From contig NZ_JADPIE010000001.1 of NCBI RefSeq assembly GCF_015666175.1, positions 129,741 to 193,740 on the forward strand: 64,000 nucleotides of DNA. Reading direction: 5' to 3'. The stretch comes from Halonatronomonas betaini. Lineage in GTDB: Bacteria > Bacillota > Halanaerobiia > Halanaerobiales > Halarsenatibacteraceae. Positions 9,371 to 17,860 of the stretch are shown piece by piece. The notes beneath the pieces are model-generated. The model worked only from the letters and a program-made list of their open reading frames with translations, was not told where the DNA came from and searched no databases. The translations under genes and the position numbers were made by a program. Within the stretch, counting starts at the first letter, position 1. Every line of letters begins with the position of its first letter.

Positions 9371-10147
9371 ATGGGCAAGAAACCAGATCAGTTAATTCAA
9401 TCCATAGATAGAGCTTTTGATATACTGGAATTATTAGTTGAAAAAGGTTCAAGTATGGGTGTAACTGAAATTAGTGAAAGAACAAAGCTTCATAAAAGCA
9501 CTGTTTATCGATTGCTGGCTACATTAAGGTATCGTGGCTATGTTAAGAAAGATAATCATGAAAAGTATAAAATAGGATTTAAATTGTTTGAATTAGGTAG
9601 TTCAGTAATTAATAATATTGATTTACGTTCAGATGCTAAACCATTTTTAAGAGAGCTAATGAATATCTCTGAAGAAACCGTTCATCTCGGGGTTTTAGAT
9701 GATAATCAGGTGGTATATATTGATAAAGTTGAAAGTGAAAATACAATTAGGATGTATTCAAAAATTGGCAGAAGGAATCATGCTTCCAGTACAAGTCTGG
9801 GCAAAGTAATTTTAGCCTATTCAGATCGTGAAGTTGTTGATAAAGTAATCAGGGAAGAAGGTTTAAAAAAGCTTACTGAGAATACAATTACTGATGAGGA
9901 ACAGTTCAAAAAGCATTTAGCAAAGGTTAGAAGTCAGGGTTATGCAATTGATAATGAGGAACAGGAATATGGGATTCGCTGTATTGCTGGACCAATCTTC
10001 GATCATACAGGAGAGGTTATAGCAGCTTTTAGTATTTCAGGCCCAACTATGCGGATGACCAAAGAAAAAGTAGAATCTCTAAAGCCGGTGATTAAAGAAT
10101 ACTCTAAGAAGATTTCTGAATCATTTGGCTGTAATGGATTTTGTTGA
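9371..10147 (+). CDS. IclR-family transcriptional regulator
   Basis: A 258-residue DNA-binding protein. The winged helix-turn-helix occupies about residues 8-75 (SIDRAFDILELLVEKG, TEISERTKLHKSTVYRLLATL) and the IclR effector domain the rest (SEETVHLGVLDDNQVVYIDKVES, then GIRCIAGPIFDHTGEVIAAFSISGP). The start is placed at ATG 9371; the ATG at 9365 lies only two bases from TAGGTGA. It is the last gene of the cluster, 23 bp after fucI, and a terminator follows at 10193, so it is probably the local regulator responding to a sugar or sugar phosphate. No operator could be assigned by eye. Confidence 0.9.
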   Translation: MGKKPDQLIQSIDRAFDILELLVEKGSSMGVTEISERTKLHKSTVYRLLATLRYRGYVKKDNHEKYKIGFKLFELGSSVINNIDLRSDAKPFLRELMNISEETVHLGVLDDNQVVYIDKVESENTIRMYSKIGRRNHASSTSLGKVILAYSDREVVDKVIREEGLKKLTENTITDEEQFKKHLAKVRSQGYAIDNEEQEYGIRCIAGPIFDHTGEVIAAFSISGPTMRMTKEKVESLKPVIKEYSKKISESFGCNGFC

Positions 10148-10192
10148 TCTGTTTATATTATAATTAAGCTAGCCAATAAGAATTATTTATTG

Positions 10193-10221
10193 CCCCTGTG
10201 AATACAGGGGTTTATCTTTTT
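10193..10221 (+). terminator. Rho-independent terminator after the sugar cluster
   Basis: A perfect 6-bp GC-rich stem (CCCCTG/CAGGGG) with a 6-base loop, followed by TTTATCTTTTT. It closes the operon ending with the IclR gene. Confidence 0.85.
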
Positions 10222-10357
10222 CGTATCTTAGTATTATTAAAGCACTATGATTAAATTATTAGAGATTATTTTTTAGATAATTAAAAGGTTGTTACTTCAA
10301 TTGATAATAACAGTCTGTGGTGATATTATAGATATAGGCAGGTTGATTTTAGGGGGG

Positions 10358-10891
10358 ATGACAATTAATACTATTGATTATGAAAAATACTTAGAAAAAT
10401 ATGATGAGACGACAGGGCTTTATCCTGAGGGGTTAGAGAAAATCGGGGAGAAGTATCATGATAAAGGTTATCTGACCAAGGAAGAATTATATGATCTGGC
10501 CCATCTTAATTCAACCAGGAGCTCATATCATGTTAAGAAAAATCCTGATGCCAGGGTGGAAAAGGTTACCGAGGTTGCCTATAATTTAGATGATGAATTC
10601 TGTCAGCTGGCTCTTTATACAAGTTTAACTGGTATTGGCACCCCAACTGCATCAGCAATTTTGACCAGCCTGGATGATGAGGTTCATTGTGTTATTGATA
10701 CCAGGGTCTGGGCGACGCTCTGGAGACTGGGGTATTTTGTGAAAGAGAAAGAGAGCTTTAAACCTGAAGATTACATAAAGATTATTGATGTCGTTAGAAG
10801 GCTGGCAGCTGATACTGAGCTTACAGTTGCTGAAATTGGTTATGCATTGTTTGCTTATGATGTTGTCCATCGTGAGGGTAATTTACATTAA
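10358..10891 (+). CDS. Helix-hairpin-helix protein, possibly DNA-glycosylase related
   Basis: About 177 residues. The middle part contains LTGIGTPTASAILTSL, a helix-hairpin-helix of the kind found in endonuclease III-type base-excision glycosylases, followed by VHCVIDTRVWATLWRLG, which resembles the Asp-containing loop after the hairpin. There is no Fe-S cluster motif and the protein is shorter than the usual 210 residues. The upstream in-frame extension from TTG 10289 encodes an unconvincing hydrophobic leader, so I favour ATG 10358, although GGGGGG abuts it; TTG 10343 is another option. It stands alone before the toxin-antitoxin pair. A role in DNA binding or repair is inference. Confidence 0.6.
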   Translation: MTINTIDYEKYLEKYDETTGLYPEGLEKIGEKYHDKGYLTKEELYDLAHLNSTRSSYHVKKNPDARVEKVTEVAYNLDDEFCQLALYTSLTGIGTPTASAILTSLDDEVHCVIDTRVWATLWRLGYFVKEKESFKPEDYIKIIDVVRRLAADTELTVAEIGYALFAYDVVHREGNLH

Positions 10892-10929
10892 TTAGGAAAA
10901 ATATAATTTATAAGCGGAGGCGGTAAACC

Positions 10930-11391
10930 ATGGAGTTTTCACAGGAGCAACTTAATGAGCTTGCTGAAAAATTTGAATTTAAGTTAATTGTACTCTATGG
11001 TTCGGCTATTACTGGTCAAATGACTGCTGATAGTGATATAGATATAGGGGTTTTTCTAAATGAGGGCAAGGCTTTAGAAAATTATCAGGATATGAGTTTT
11101 TTAGCCAAATTGGAGAATGAATTATCTAAAATTTTTGCTGGAAAAGTAAGAGAGATAGATCTCTCTATTCTAAACTTTGCCAGTCCTTTATTAAAGTTTA
11201 AAGTAGCTCAAAATGGAAAAGCTATATATGAAAGAGATTCAGGGATTTTCAGAAGATTTCAAGTCAGGGCTATGAAGGAACATCAGGATGCCAGTAAATT
11301 TTATGACTTAGAAAAAGATTATATCAGAAGCTTTATAAAAGGAGATAGAAAAGATGACAGACGAAAAGTTAATCCGCCGGAAGTTAAGTAA
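10930..11391 (+). CDS. mntA: MntA-type nucleotidyltransferase antitoxin
   Basis: A 153-residue minimal nucleotidyltransferase. The active site is visible as LYGSAITGQMTADSDIDIGVF (residues about 22-42), i.e. GS followed by DxD. In characterised MNT-HEPN pairs this enzyme adds AMP to a tyrosine of the HEPN toxin and so silences it. ATG 10930 follows GGAGGCGG. Its 3' end overlaps the HepT gene by 38 bp, as expected for a tightly coupled two-gene module. The C-terminal tail is rich in Lys and Arg. Confidence 0.88.
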   Translation: MEFSQEQLNELAEKFEFKLIVLYGSAITGQMTADSDIDIGVFLNEGKALENYQDMSFLAKLENELSKIFAGKVREIDLSILNFASPLLKFKVAQNGKAIYERDSGIFRRFQVRAMKEHQDASKFYDLEKDYIRSFIKGDRKDDRRKVNPPEVK

Positions 11392-11776
11392 ATTGGTTCA
11401 ATCTCTGGATGAACTTTCTGAAATTGAAGAATATAGTCTTGAGGAGTATTTGCAGAATTTCTTTATAAGCAGGACTACTGAGCGTTTAATTCAGTTGATC
11501 GTAGAGACTGCAACTGATATTAATGGTCATCTGATAATTGAAGCTGGCAGAAAGCCTCCTGAAACTTATTACGACTCGTTTATTATTTTAGGTAGATTAA
11601 ATATAATTAGTTCTGAACTTGCTGAAAACCTTGCTCCATCAGCAGGGCTCAGGAATAGAATTGTTCATGAATATGATGAGATAATTGATAAAATAGTTTA
11701 TGAAAGTATTGATGATGCTTTGAACTTATACAGGCAATATGTGAAAGAAATAGAGGAATATTGTTTTAAAGAATAG
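11354..11776 (+). CDS. hepT: HepT-type HEPN ribonuclease toxin
   Basis: A 140-residue all-helical HEPN-domain protein (DUF86/HepT family). The RNase motif Rx4HxY is visible as RNRIVHEY at about residues 100-107; in the family the Arg and His cut RNA and the Tyr is the AMP acceptor site. EAGRKPPETYYDSF in the middle is also typical of HepT. The start ATG 11354 lies inside mntA behind GGAGA. The pair forms a type VII toxin-antitoxin module that can act in stress or phage defence; the role here is not known. Confidence 0.88.
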   Translation: MTDEKLIRRKLSKLVQSLDELSEIEEYSLEEYLQNFFISRTTERLIQLIVETATDINGHLIIEAGRKPPETYYDSFIILGRLNIISSELAENLAPSAGLRNRIVHEYDEIIDKIVYESIDDALNLYRQYVKEIEEYCFKE

Positions 11777-11793
11777 ATACAGTGAAATAGGAT

Positions 11794-12753
11794 GTGGTTT
11801 TGGTGGATAAATTTGAGTTATTTGAGGAGATGAGATTTCATCTCCTCGGCCAGGGGTTTGATGTTGAAAATTATAAGGAGATAAATTACGGTCTTCAGTT
11901 CAAGGTGAATTTTCAGGGGAAGTCTGAGCTCGTCAGGATTTTTGAGAGCAAAAAGAAAGGGACCAGGCTTGACCTTTCTCAGGTTAAGGATGATGAAATT
12001 GCTGAGCTAATCCGGAGAGCAGAGACTGCTGCCTATAAAAAAGGGAAAGCAGCTGGATCTGGAGGAGATGGAAATGACAGAGAAGTTGAGCCAGGTTATA
12101 ATCTTGATGGCTATGAAAGTTTGATTGGTGTCGATGAATCCGGTAAAGGCGATTATTTTGGCCCCCTGGTTATTGCCGGAGTTTATCTTGATAAAGAGGT
12201 TGCTGAAAAGCTGGCCGGTTATGGTATTGCCGATAGCAAGAATTTATCTGATAAGAAAATTAAGAAGCTGGCTGTCAGGATTAAAAGGCATTGCGAATAT
12301 TCAGTAGTTACAATTAAAAATCCTAGATATAATCAATTACATAAGAAAATTGGCAACCTGAATAAAATTCTGGCCTGGGGTCATGCCCGGGTTATTGAGA
12401 ATTTGCTGGATAAGGTTAATTGTGATAATGCTTTATCTGATAAATTTGCGAAAAAATATTTGATTGAGAATGCCCTGATGGAGAAGGGCAAGGAGATAGG
12501 GCTTGAGCAGAGAGTTCGGGCTGAAAGCAATTTAGCTGTGGCAGCTGCAAGCATTCTGGCCAGGGCAGAGTTTGTGTCTCAACTCCAACAGCTATCAGAT
12601 GAATATGAGATTGAACTGCCTAAAGGTGCGGCCAATCATATAATCGATGTTGGCCAGAAATTTGTTAAGAAGCATGGCCAGGAAGAGTTAAACCAGGTGG
12701 CCAAGTTGCATTTTAAAACTACTGATAAGATACTTAATTTAAGGTTATTTTAG
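11794..12753 (+). CDS. rnhC: Ribonuclease HIII
   Basis: About 319 residues, normal for RNase HIII, which removes RNA from RNA-DNA hybrids. The N-terminal substrate-binding domain (about residues 1-90) is followed by the catalytic domain with GVDESGKGDYFGPLVIAGVYL, where DESGKGD is the HIII signature, then DSKNLSDKKI and AESNLAVAAASILARAEFV with further acidic and conserved residues. Start candidates are GTG 11794, TTG 11800 and GTG 11803; the weak ATAGGA site would suit 11800 best. It is followed 10 bp later by glpP. Confidence 0.92.
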   Translation: MVLVDKFELFEEMRFHLLGQGFDVENYKEINYGLQFKVNFQGKSELVRIFESKKKGTRLDLSQVKDDEIAELIRRAETAAYKKGKAAGSGGDGNDREVEPGYNLDGYESLIGVDESGKGDYFGPLVIAGVYLDKEVAEKLAGYGIADSKNLSDKKIKKLAVRIKRHCEYSVVTIKNPRYNQLHKKIGNLNKILAWGHARVIENLLDKVNCDNALSDKFAKKYLIENALMEKGKEIGLEQRVRAESNLAVAAASILARAEFVSQLQQLSDEYEIELPKGAANHIIDVGQKFVKKHGQEELNQVAKLHFKTTDKILNLRLF

Positions 12754-12763
12754 GAGGCGTCGA

Positions 12764-13324
12764 ATGAGACATTTAAGTCATTATTTTTCTAAAAACCCGG
12801 TGATTGCAGCAGTTAGAAATGAGAAGGATTTAAAGAAGGCTTTAAAAAGTGATGTTTATGCAATAGTAATTATGAAGATTAGTATTTTGAAGCTGGATGA
12901 GATCGTTAAAAAAATTCAGGATCATGATAAGCTTGTCTTTATCCATATAGATTTAATGGTTGGACTTGGCCGGGATAAAGAAGCTGTTAAATATCTGGCC
13001 TATAATGAACTCTGCGATGGCATTATTTCGACAAAGGGCCAGCTGGTTAAAGAGGCAATGAAATATGATCTTATGGGAATTCAGAGATTATTTTTACTGG
13101 ATTCTGAAGCTTTACGAACTGGCAGAAGTATGCTTGATAATAATAGTCCATCAGCCATTGAGGTTCTGCCTGGAGTAGCTGCCCCATACTTAATTAAAAG
13201 GATAGATGAAAGAATTTCATGTCCAATAATTGCCGGTGGTTTAATTAGAACTAAAGAGGAAGTCGATGACCTTGTTGACCAGGGAGTTTTTGCAATTTCT
13301 ACAGGGGAAAAGAGTCTCTGGTAG
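12764..13324 (+). CDS. glpP: Glycerol-3-phosphate-responsive antiterminator GlpP
   Basis: A 186-residue TIM-barrel-like regulator of the GlpP family. Matching blocks are NPVIAAVRNEKDLKKAL, VFIHIDLMVGLGRDKEAV, DGIISTKGQLVKEA and EVLPGVAAPYLIKRI, with IIAGGLIRTKEEV near the C terminus. In Bacillus subtilis GlpP with glycerol 3-phosphate binds leader RNA and lets transcription pass a terminator. Here a promoter and leader terminator lie directly downstream, before a UgpB-type importer, which fits the same mechanism. It is co-directional with rnhC (10-bp gap, AGGAGGCG site). Confidence 0.92.
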   Translation: MRHLSHYFSKNPVIAAVRNEKDLKKALKSDVYAIVIMKISILKLDEIVKKIQDHDKLVFIHIDLMVGLGRDKEAVKYLAYNELCDGIISTKGQLVKEAMKYDLMGIQRLFLLDSEALRTGRSMLDNNSPSAIEVLPGVAAPYLIKRIDERISCPIIAGGLIRTKEEVDDLVDQGVFAISTGEKSLW

Positions 13325-13360
13325 TTATTGGACTTATAGTCGTTAAACATGTAACAATAC

Positions 13361-13389
13361 TTGACAATTATAATTCTAATATATATAAT
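13361..13389 (+). promoter_or_regulatory. Consensus sigma-A promoter of the ugp operon
   Basis: Perfect TTGACA (13361-13366) and TATAAT (13384-13389) boxes with 17-bp spacing. It lies just after glpP and would start a leader transcript of about 325 bases before the binding-protein gene at 13723. Confidence 0.85.
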
Positions 13390-13395
13390 TAAATC

Positions 13396-13722
13396 AGTAG
13401 AATATATTAGTCAGAGATAAGAGAATGGCTTTAACATCACCAGGGATTTTTATGTCTTGAGAGTTATGATGTTTGAGCCATATTTTTGTCTTTATAGGTT
13501 TTTTAACATAATATTAACATCAATTTTACAATATATTAATCTTGAGATAGTAATCTATTTAATAGAAGTTTTAAATAGATTCTATATAATGAAGTTACTT
13601 GAAAGCTAATTTCATTAATATCTAATGAAAGGAGGGTGGAGATAGCTTTTAAGATTGGTTTTTAATTTTCATAATATTATTAAAGAAGTGCTTTTTAAAA
13701 AACTTAAGGGGGTATATTAAAA
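13396..13722 (+). promoter_or_regulatory. Long leader of the ugp operon with attenuator and extra hairpins
   Basis: The 398-bp gap between glpP and the binding protein is explained as promoter plus 5' leader. It holds the terminator-like hairpin at 13425-13494, a perfect inverted repeat with 11-base arms (13552-13562 and 13571-13581), an imperfect one about 13588-13616, and AAGGGGG just before the TTG start at 13723. No ORF is credible in it. By analogy with glpD leaders this is the likely GlpP target. Confidence 0.65.
13425..13494 (+). terminator. Leader terminator (probable GlpP-controlled attenuator)
   Basis: Arms of 15 bases (13425-13439 and 13467-13481) pair with two adjacent mismatches and are followed by TTTTTGTCTTT. 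The structure begins about 30 bases after the presumed transcription start, too early to end any gene, so it is a conditional terminator rather than an operon end. Confidence 0.7.
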
Positions 13723-15033
13723 TTGCGTAAAACAATCGTATTAATGCTAGTTCTTGGTTTAGTATTCTTTGCTGCAGGAGATGTAGCTGCTGATGTAATT
13801 GAAATTGAATACTGGCATGCTATGTCAGGTATGACAGAGGACATGATTGAAGAGCAGGTAGAAGCTTTTAATGAACTCCATGATAATATTCATGTAAATG
13901 TTGAGTATCAGGGTAGTTATCGTGATGTTCTGGATGCTACACAAGCAGCATATAGAGGCGGTAATCCTCCACATGTAATTCAGAGTTTTGAAATCTCCAC
14001 AAGACAGCTTATTGATATGGATATTTTTGTTCCATTGCAGGATACTTTAGAAGGGGTAGACTGGGATGTATTTTTAGATCCAGTCACAAATTATTATAAT
14101 GTAGATGACAGGCTATATTCAATGCCATATAACTCTTCTAATCCTATTCTTTATATAAATCAGGATATTTATGAAGAGGCAGGGTTAGATCCAGATAGTC
14201 CTCCAGAAACCTTTGATGAAATGATTGAGCATAGTGAGCAGATTGTTGAAAGTGGAGCTGCAGATTATGGTTGGGTAATGCCTTTACACAGCTGGTTCTT
14301 TGAACAATGGATGGCCAATATGGGTCAGGATTTTGCCAACCATGAAAATGGTAGAACAGAGAGACCTGATTCTGTACATTTAGAGTCACAGGCAGCTCAG
14401 GACATATTTGAATGGTGGGACTATAATTATCAGAACGATTTATATGTTAACCCAGGTGTAGAGGCCTGGCAGGAATCAAGATCAATTTTTGCAAGTGAGA
14501 GCGCTGGTATAGCAATAGATTCAACTGCAGCGATAGCTCCAAAATTAGCTTCTGCAGAAGAGCAGGGCTTTTCAGTAAAGACTGGTTATATGCCAATTCA
14601 TGATGACTATGAAAGACATGGAACAACTATAGGCGGAGGATCATTATGGGTTATCGATGGACATACAGCTGAAGAGCTTGAAGCAGCAGGTGAATTAGTG
14701 ATGTTCTTATCAGGTGCTGAACAGCAGGCTGAATGGCATAAAGAAACTGGTTATTTCCCTGTCCATGAAGATGCCATTGATATACTAGAAGATGAAGGCT
14801 GGTATGATGAAAATCCAAATCATAAAACAGCTTTAGATCAGCTTCTTGATACTCAGTCAGTTTCATCAACTCAGGGAGCTTTAATTGGTCCATTCCCTGA
14901 AATAAGAACCCAGATAACAGATGCTATGCAGTATGTCTGGGGAGAAGAGAAAACTGTAGAAGAAGCATTGATGGATGCTAAAGCAGACTCAGAAGGTATT
15001 TTAAGTAACTATCAACGTATAATAGTAGACTAA
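13723..15033 (+). CDS. ugpB: ABC transporter solute-binding protein, UgpB-like
   Basis: A 436-residue exported binding protein of the extracellular solute-binding family 1. Residues 1-24 form a Sec signal peptide ending VAA before DVIEIEYWH; there is no lipobox cysteine. The mature start resembles UgpB (YWHAMSG, QGSYRDVLDATQAAYRGGNPPHVIQ), which binds sn-glycerol 3-phosphate or its diesters. The start is TTG 13723 after AAGGGGG. It is separated from its permeases by a terminator hairpin, a common way to make more binding protein than permease. GlpP next door supports a glycerophosphate-type ligand. Symbol is by similarity and context. Confidence 0.82.
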   Translation: MRKTIVLMLVLGLVFFAAGDVAADVIEIEYWHAMSGMTEDMIEEQVEAFNELHDNIHVNVEYQGSYRDVLDATQAAYRGGNPPHVIQSFEISTRQLIDMDIFVPLQDTLEGVDWDVFLDPVTNYYNVDDRLYSMPYNSSNPILYINQDIYEEAGLDPDSPPETFDEMIEHSEQIVESGAADYGWVMPLHSWFFEQWMANMGQDFANHENGRTERPDSVHLESQAAQDIFEWWDYNYQNDLYVNPGVEAWQESRSIFASESAGIAIDSTAAIAPKLASAEEQGFSVKTGYMPIHDDYERHGTTIGGGSLWVIDGHTAEELEAAGELVMFLSGAEQQAEWHKETGYFPVHEDAIDILEDEGWYDENPNHKTALDQLLDTQSVSSTQGALIGPFPEIRTQITDAMQYVWGEEKTVEEALMDAKADSEGILSNYQRIIVD

Positions 15034-15057
15034 ATATAAACCAGGCTAATTGATATT

Positions 15058-15081
15058 GCCCGGGAGAAATCCCGGGCTTTT
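15058..15081 (+). terminator. Intra-operon hairpin between binding protein and permeases
   Basis: An 8-bp stem GCCCGGGA/TCCCGGGC closed by a GAAA tetraloop and followed by only TTTTATA. The short T-run suggests partial termination or 3'-end protection of the binding-protein mRNA. Confidence 0.8.
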
Positions 15082-15128
15082 ATAAACTGAAAGCTATAAA
15101 ATATTAGATAGAGCGGGAGTTGAAATAA

Positions 15129-16013
15129 ATGAGTCATCAATTCAAGAGCAAAATAATGCCATGGCTATTTCTTATGCCAACTTTGATTGTGCTGGTATTA
15201 TTTCTCTATTATCCCATGATTGCAACAGTAGAAACAAGTTTACATCAGACTGCTTTTATGGGAGCCAGGAGAATTTTTGTTGGTCTTGAAAATTTTCAGA
15301 CCTTAATTTCTTCAAGAAGTTTTTGGCATAGTTTTAGAATTTCTATGTTTTTTTCATTTTTGGTTGTTGGATTAACAATGCCTATCGCCTTTTTATTGAG
15401 TATTTTAGCAAACCAGAAGATTAAAGGTGGTAAGTTTTTTAGAACTGCAATGATCTGGCCTTATGCACTTTCACCGGCGATTGCAGGTGTCATCTGGCTA
15501 TTTATCTTTAACCCAACGATTGGTATTTTAAATTTTGTTCTAGGAGAATTATTTGGGATTAGACCGGACTGGGTCTCCAGCAGGCAGTTTGCATTTATAA
15601 TGGTTACATTAACAGCTGTCTGGAAACAATTAGGTTACAACATAGTTTTCTTTTTGGCCGGACTGCAAAATGTTCCTGGTCATATGCTTGAAGCTGCAAC
15701 TATTGATGGAGCTAATCCTATCCAGAAATATGTGAAGATTGTAATCCCTATCATGTCACCAACTATATTTTTCTTATTTACAATGAATCTTATCTACGCA
15801 TTTTTTACTACATTTGGTATGATCAATGTCATGACTCAGGGTGGACCGATTGATGCAACTAATATTTTGATCTATAACTTATATAGAGATGCCTTCCAGT
15901 ATGATAATCTAGGTATGGGAGCTGCTCAATCTCTTATCCTGTTTGGTATTGTAACAATTTTAATGATAGTTCAGTTTAAACTGGGAGGAAGGAGAGTTCA
16001 TTATGGTCAATAA
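15129..16013 (+). CDS. ugpA: ABC transporter permease, UgpA-like
   Basis: A 294-residue inner-membrane permease of the MalF/UgpA family with six predicted membrane segments (first about residues 12-33). The cytoplasmic EAA loop that contacts the ATPase is seen as EAATIDGANPIQKYVKIVIPIMSPT (about residues 190-214). It starts at ATG 15129 behind GCGGGAG and overlaps the next permease by 11 bp. No ATPase gene is in the operon, so a shared MsmX/UgpC-type ATPase encoded elsewhere must drive it. Confidence 0.85.
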   Translation: MSHQFKSKIMPWLFLMPTLIVLVLFLYYPMIATVETSLHQTAFMGARRIFVGLENFQTLISSRSFWHSFRISMFFSFLVVGLTMPIAFLLSILANQKIKGGKFFRTAMIWPYALSPAIAGVIWLFIFNPTIGILNFVLGELFGIRPDWVSSRQFAFIMVTLTAVWKQLGYNIVFFLAGLQNVPGHMLEAATIDGANPIQKYVKIVIPIMSPTIFFLFTMNLIYAFFTTFGMINVMTQGGPIDATNILIYNLYRDAFQYDNLGMGAAQSLILFGIVTILMIVQFKLGGRRVHYGQ

Positions 16014-16884
16014 TATTGCAAGTCTCTGGGAAGACCTTACAAGTAATAAATATCGGCGTCGAAAAGCATTAAAGAAAATTATAATTCATATTTTAATTGT
16101 ATTGGCTGTTTTAGTATTGATGATACCTTTACTATGGGCTATTATTGCCAGCACTCAATCTCCAGGACAGATTTATCAGTATCCACCGAGATTGTTGCCA
16201 GGTAATGCCTTTGTTCGGAATTTTACTATAGCCTGGCACAGATATAATGTAGGTAGAGGAATGTTAAACTCATTTTATATTGCAGCTGTAGTTTCATTTG
16301 TTAAGATTATTTTAGCATTGACCTCAGCTATGGCGCTGGTCTATTATGACTTTCCAATAAAAACCGGAATATTTTTCTTTATACTATTAACATTATTAAT
16401 GCCAGTTCCAGTTAGAATAGTGCCTTTATTTGATATTGTTAATGATATAGGCTGGGCTAATAGTTACTGGGCTCTAACAGTCCCGTTTTTTGCCTCGGCT
16501 ACAGGGACTTTTTTATTCAGGCAACATTTTATGAGTATACCAACATCAATAGCTGAGGCTGCCAGAGTTGACGGAATAGGCCCGGTCAGATTTTTAGTTC
16601 AGATTTTGACACCTATGTCTAAGAATACAATTGGTGCCTTTGTTGTAATTACTTTTGTTTATGTCTGGAATCAGTACCTCTGGCCGATGCTGATTATTAC
16701 AACTAGAAGCAGACAGGTTGTTCAGTTATCGATGCAGCAGTTGACAACCTCCGGTCCGGAACAGATAGTGGACTGGGGTGTGGCGATGGCTGGTGCTTTA
16801 ACAGCACTGATTCCGCCTTTGATTATATTCTTTCTCTTGCAGGAACAGTTTATGAAAGGCTTTGCTCTAAGTGATGAAAAATAG
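16003..16884 (+). CDS. ugpE: ABC transporter permease, UgpE-like
   Basis: A 293-residue partner permease of the MalG/UgpE family. Six membrane segments are predicted (first about residues 27-49), with the coupling loop EAARVDGIGPVRFLVQILTPMSKNT (about residues 185-209) and the conserved FVYVWNQYLWPML. The ATG at 16003 lies within the end of ugpA behind GGAGAG, so the two are translationally coupled. A terminator follows at 16904. Confidence 0.85.
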   Translation: MVNNIASLWEDLTSNKYRRRKALKKIIIHILIVLAVLVLMIPLLWAIIASTQSPGQIYQYPPRLLPGNAFVRNFTIAWHRYNVGRGMLNSFYIAAVVSFVKIILALTSAMALVYYDFPIKTGIFFFILLTLLMPVPVRIVPLFDIVNDIGWANSYWALTVPFFASATGTFLFRQHFMSIPTSIAEAARVDGIGPVRFLVQILTPMSKNTIGAFVVITFVYVWNQYLWPMLIITTRSRQVVQLSMQQLTTSGPEQIVDWGVAMAGALTALIPPLIIFFLLQEQFMKGFALSDEK

Positions 16885-16903
16885 ATATTTATATTAATTC
16901 ATT

Positions 16904-16930
16904 AAAGCCCTGGGAGACCAGGGCTTTTAA
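16904..16930 (+). terminator. Terminator after the ugp operon
   Basis: A 10-bp stem AAAGCCCTGG/CCAGGGCTTT with a GAGA loop, running into TTTTAAT. Confidence 0.88.
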
Positions 16931-16957
16931 TACGTTGTGATAGCAGGGAGTGAGTTC

Positions 16958-17692
16958 ATGAATTATCTTGGAATAGATGGTTGTAGTGGCGGTTGGTTTA
17001 TGATTGGCGAAGGTAATGATGGAAAAGTGGGATATAACTTATATGATAATATTGAGGCTCTCTGGCTGGATAATAAGGGTCTAAAGCTGGCCTTGATTGA
17101 CATTCCAATAGGGTTAAAAGAGTCTGGTCCAGAGGAGAGGCGCTGTGATAAACTGGCCAGGCAAATACTGGATAAAAGAAAATATAGTGTCTTTCCTGCC
17201 CCCTGTCGCCAGGCTCTAGATGCTGAATTCTGGGAAGAGGCAAATGAAATCAATAAAAAAGTAAGAGGAAAAGGCTTAAGCAAGCAGAGCTGGAATATAT
17301 CCAGTAAGATCCTGGAGGTTGATAATTTAATTCAATCTGTACCTGAGGTTGATAACCTTTTTAGAGAAGCCCATCCAGAGCTGGTCTTTCAGGCACTGGC
17401 TGATCAAAAGGAAATGGAGTTTAATAAGAAGACAGAGGAAGGTTTCCAGGAGAGGTTAGAGCTTCTTGAAAGTTATCTGCCTGATATCCAGGATTTGGTT
17501 GATTCTATTCTTAATGATTATTACCGAAAAGATCTGGCCAGAGATGATATACTGGATGCTCTTGGATTGTACTTATCTGCAAAACAAATTGCCATAGATA
17601 ATTGGGAGCTAGTATCTATTCCAGCTGAGCCAGAATTTGATCCAGAGGGTATTAGAATGGAAATAGTTTATCCAATAAAAAATATAATTTAG
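16958..17692 (+). CDS. DUF429 family protein
   Basis: About 244 residues. The N terminus MNYLGIDGCSGGW, the central ALIDIPIGL, RRCDKLAR and YSVFPAPCRQAL, and the later EAHPELVFQAL with DDILDALGLYLSAKQ are the blocks of DUF429 (PF04250), a family with an RNase H-like fold and no settled function. The start is ATG 16958 with GCAGGGAG eight bases upstream; the in-frame GTG 16937 has no ribosome site. It stands alone after the ugp terminator. Acidic residues at the start of the fold could bind metal as in nucleases, but activity is unproven. Confidence 0.82.
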   Translation: MNYLGIDGCSGGWFMIGEGNDGKVGYNLYDNIEALWLDNKGLKLALIDIPIGLKESGPEERRCDKLARQILDKRKYSVFPAPCRQALDAEFWEEANEINKKVRGKGLSKQSWNISSKILEVDNLIQSVPEVDNLFREAHPELVFQALADQKEMEFNKKTEEGFQERLELLESYLPDIQDLVDSILNDYYRKDLARDDILDALGLYLSAKQIAIDNWELVSIPAEPEFDPEGIRMEIVYPIKNII

Positions 17693-17860
17693 TTTAATAT
17701 TTATTATTATCCTCTGAGAGTGGTGTCTTAAAGCCTTTAATTGATAGTCTCATTAGCCAGGGGCAAAACTGTTGATTGGCTGCAGATTATTTAGGTTTGA
17801 AGTTGTAATTATTCCTGCAAAAGTTTTATAAAATATTTTCTTCTTTGCACTACTCGCCTA

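Noticed and set aside
10289-10357. N-terminal extension of the HhH protein
   Set aside because: The added hydrophobic stretch is not conserved-looking and TTG 10289 directly abuts its putative ribosome site.
16963-17283. Minus-strand frame inside the DUF429 gene
   Set aside because: It is a shadow of a recognised family in the other strand; composition is not protein-like.
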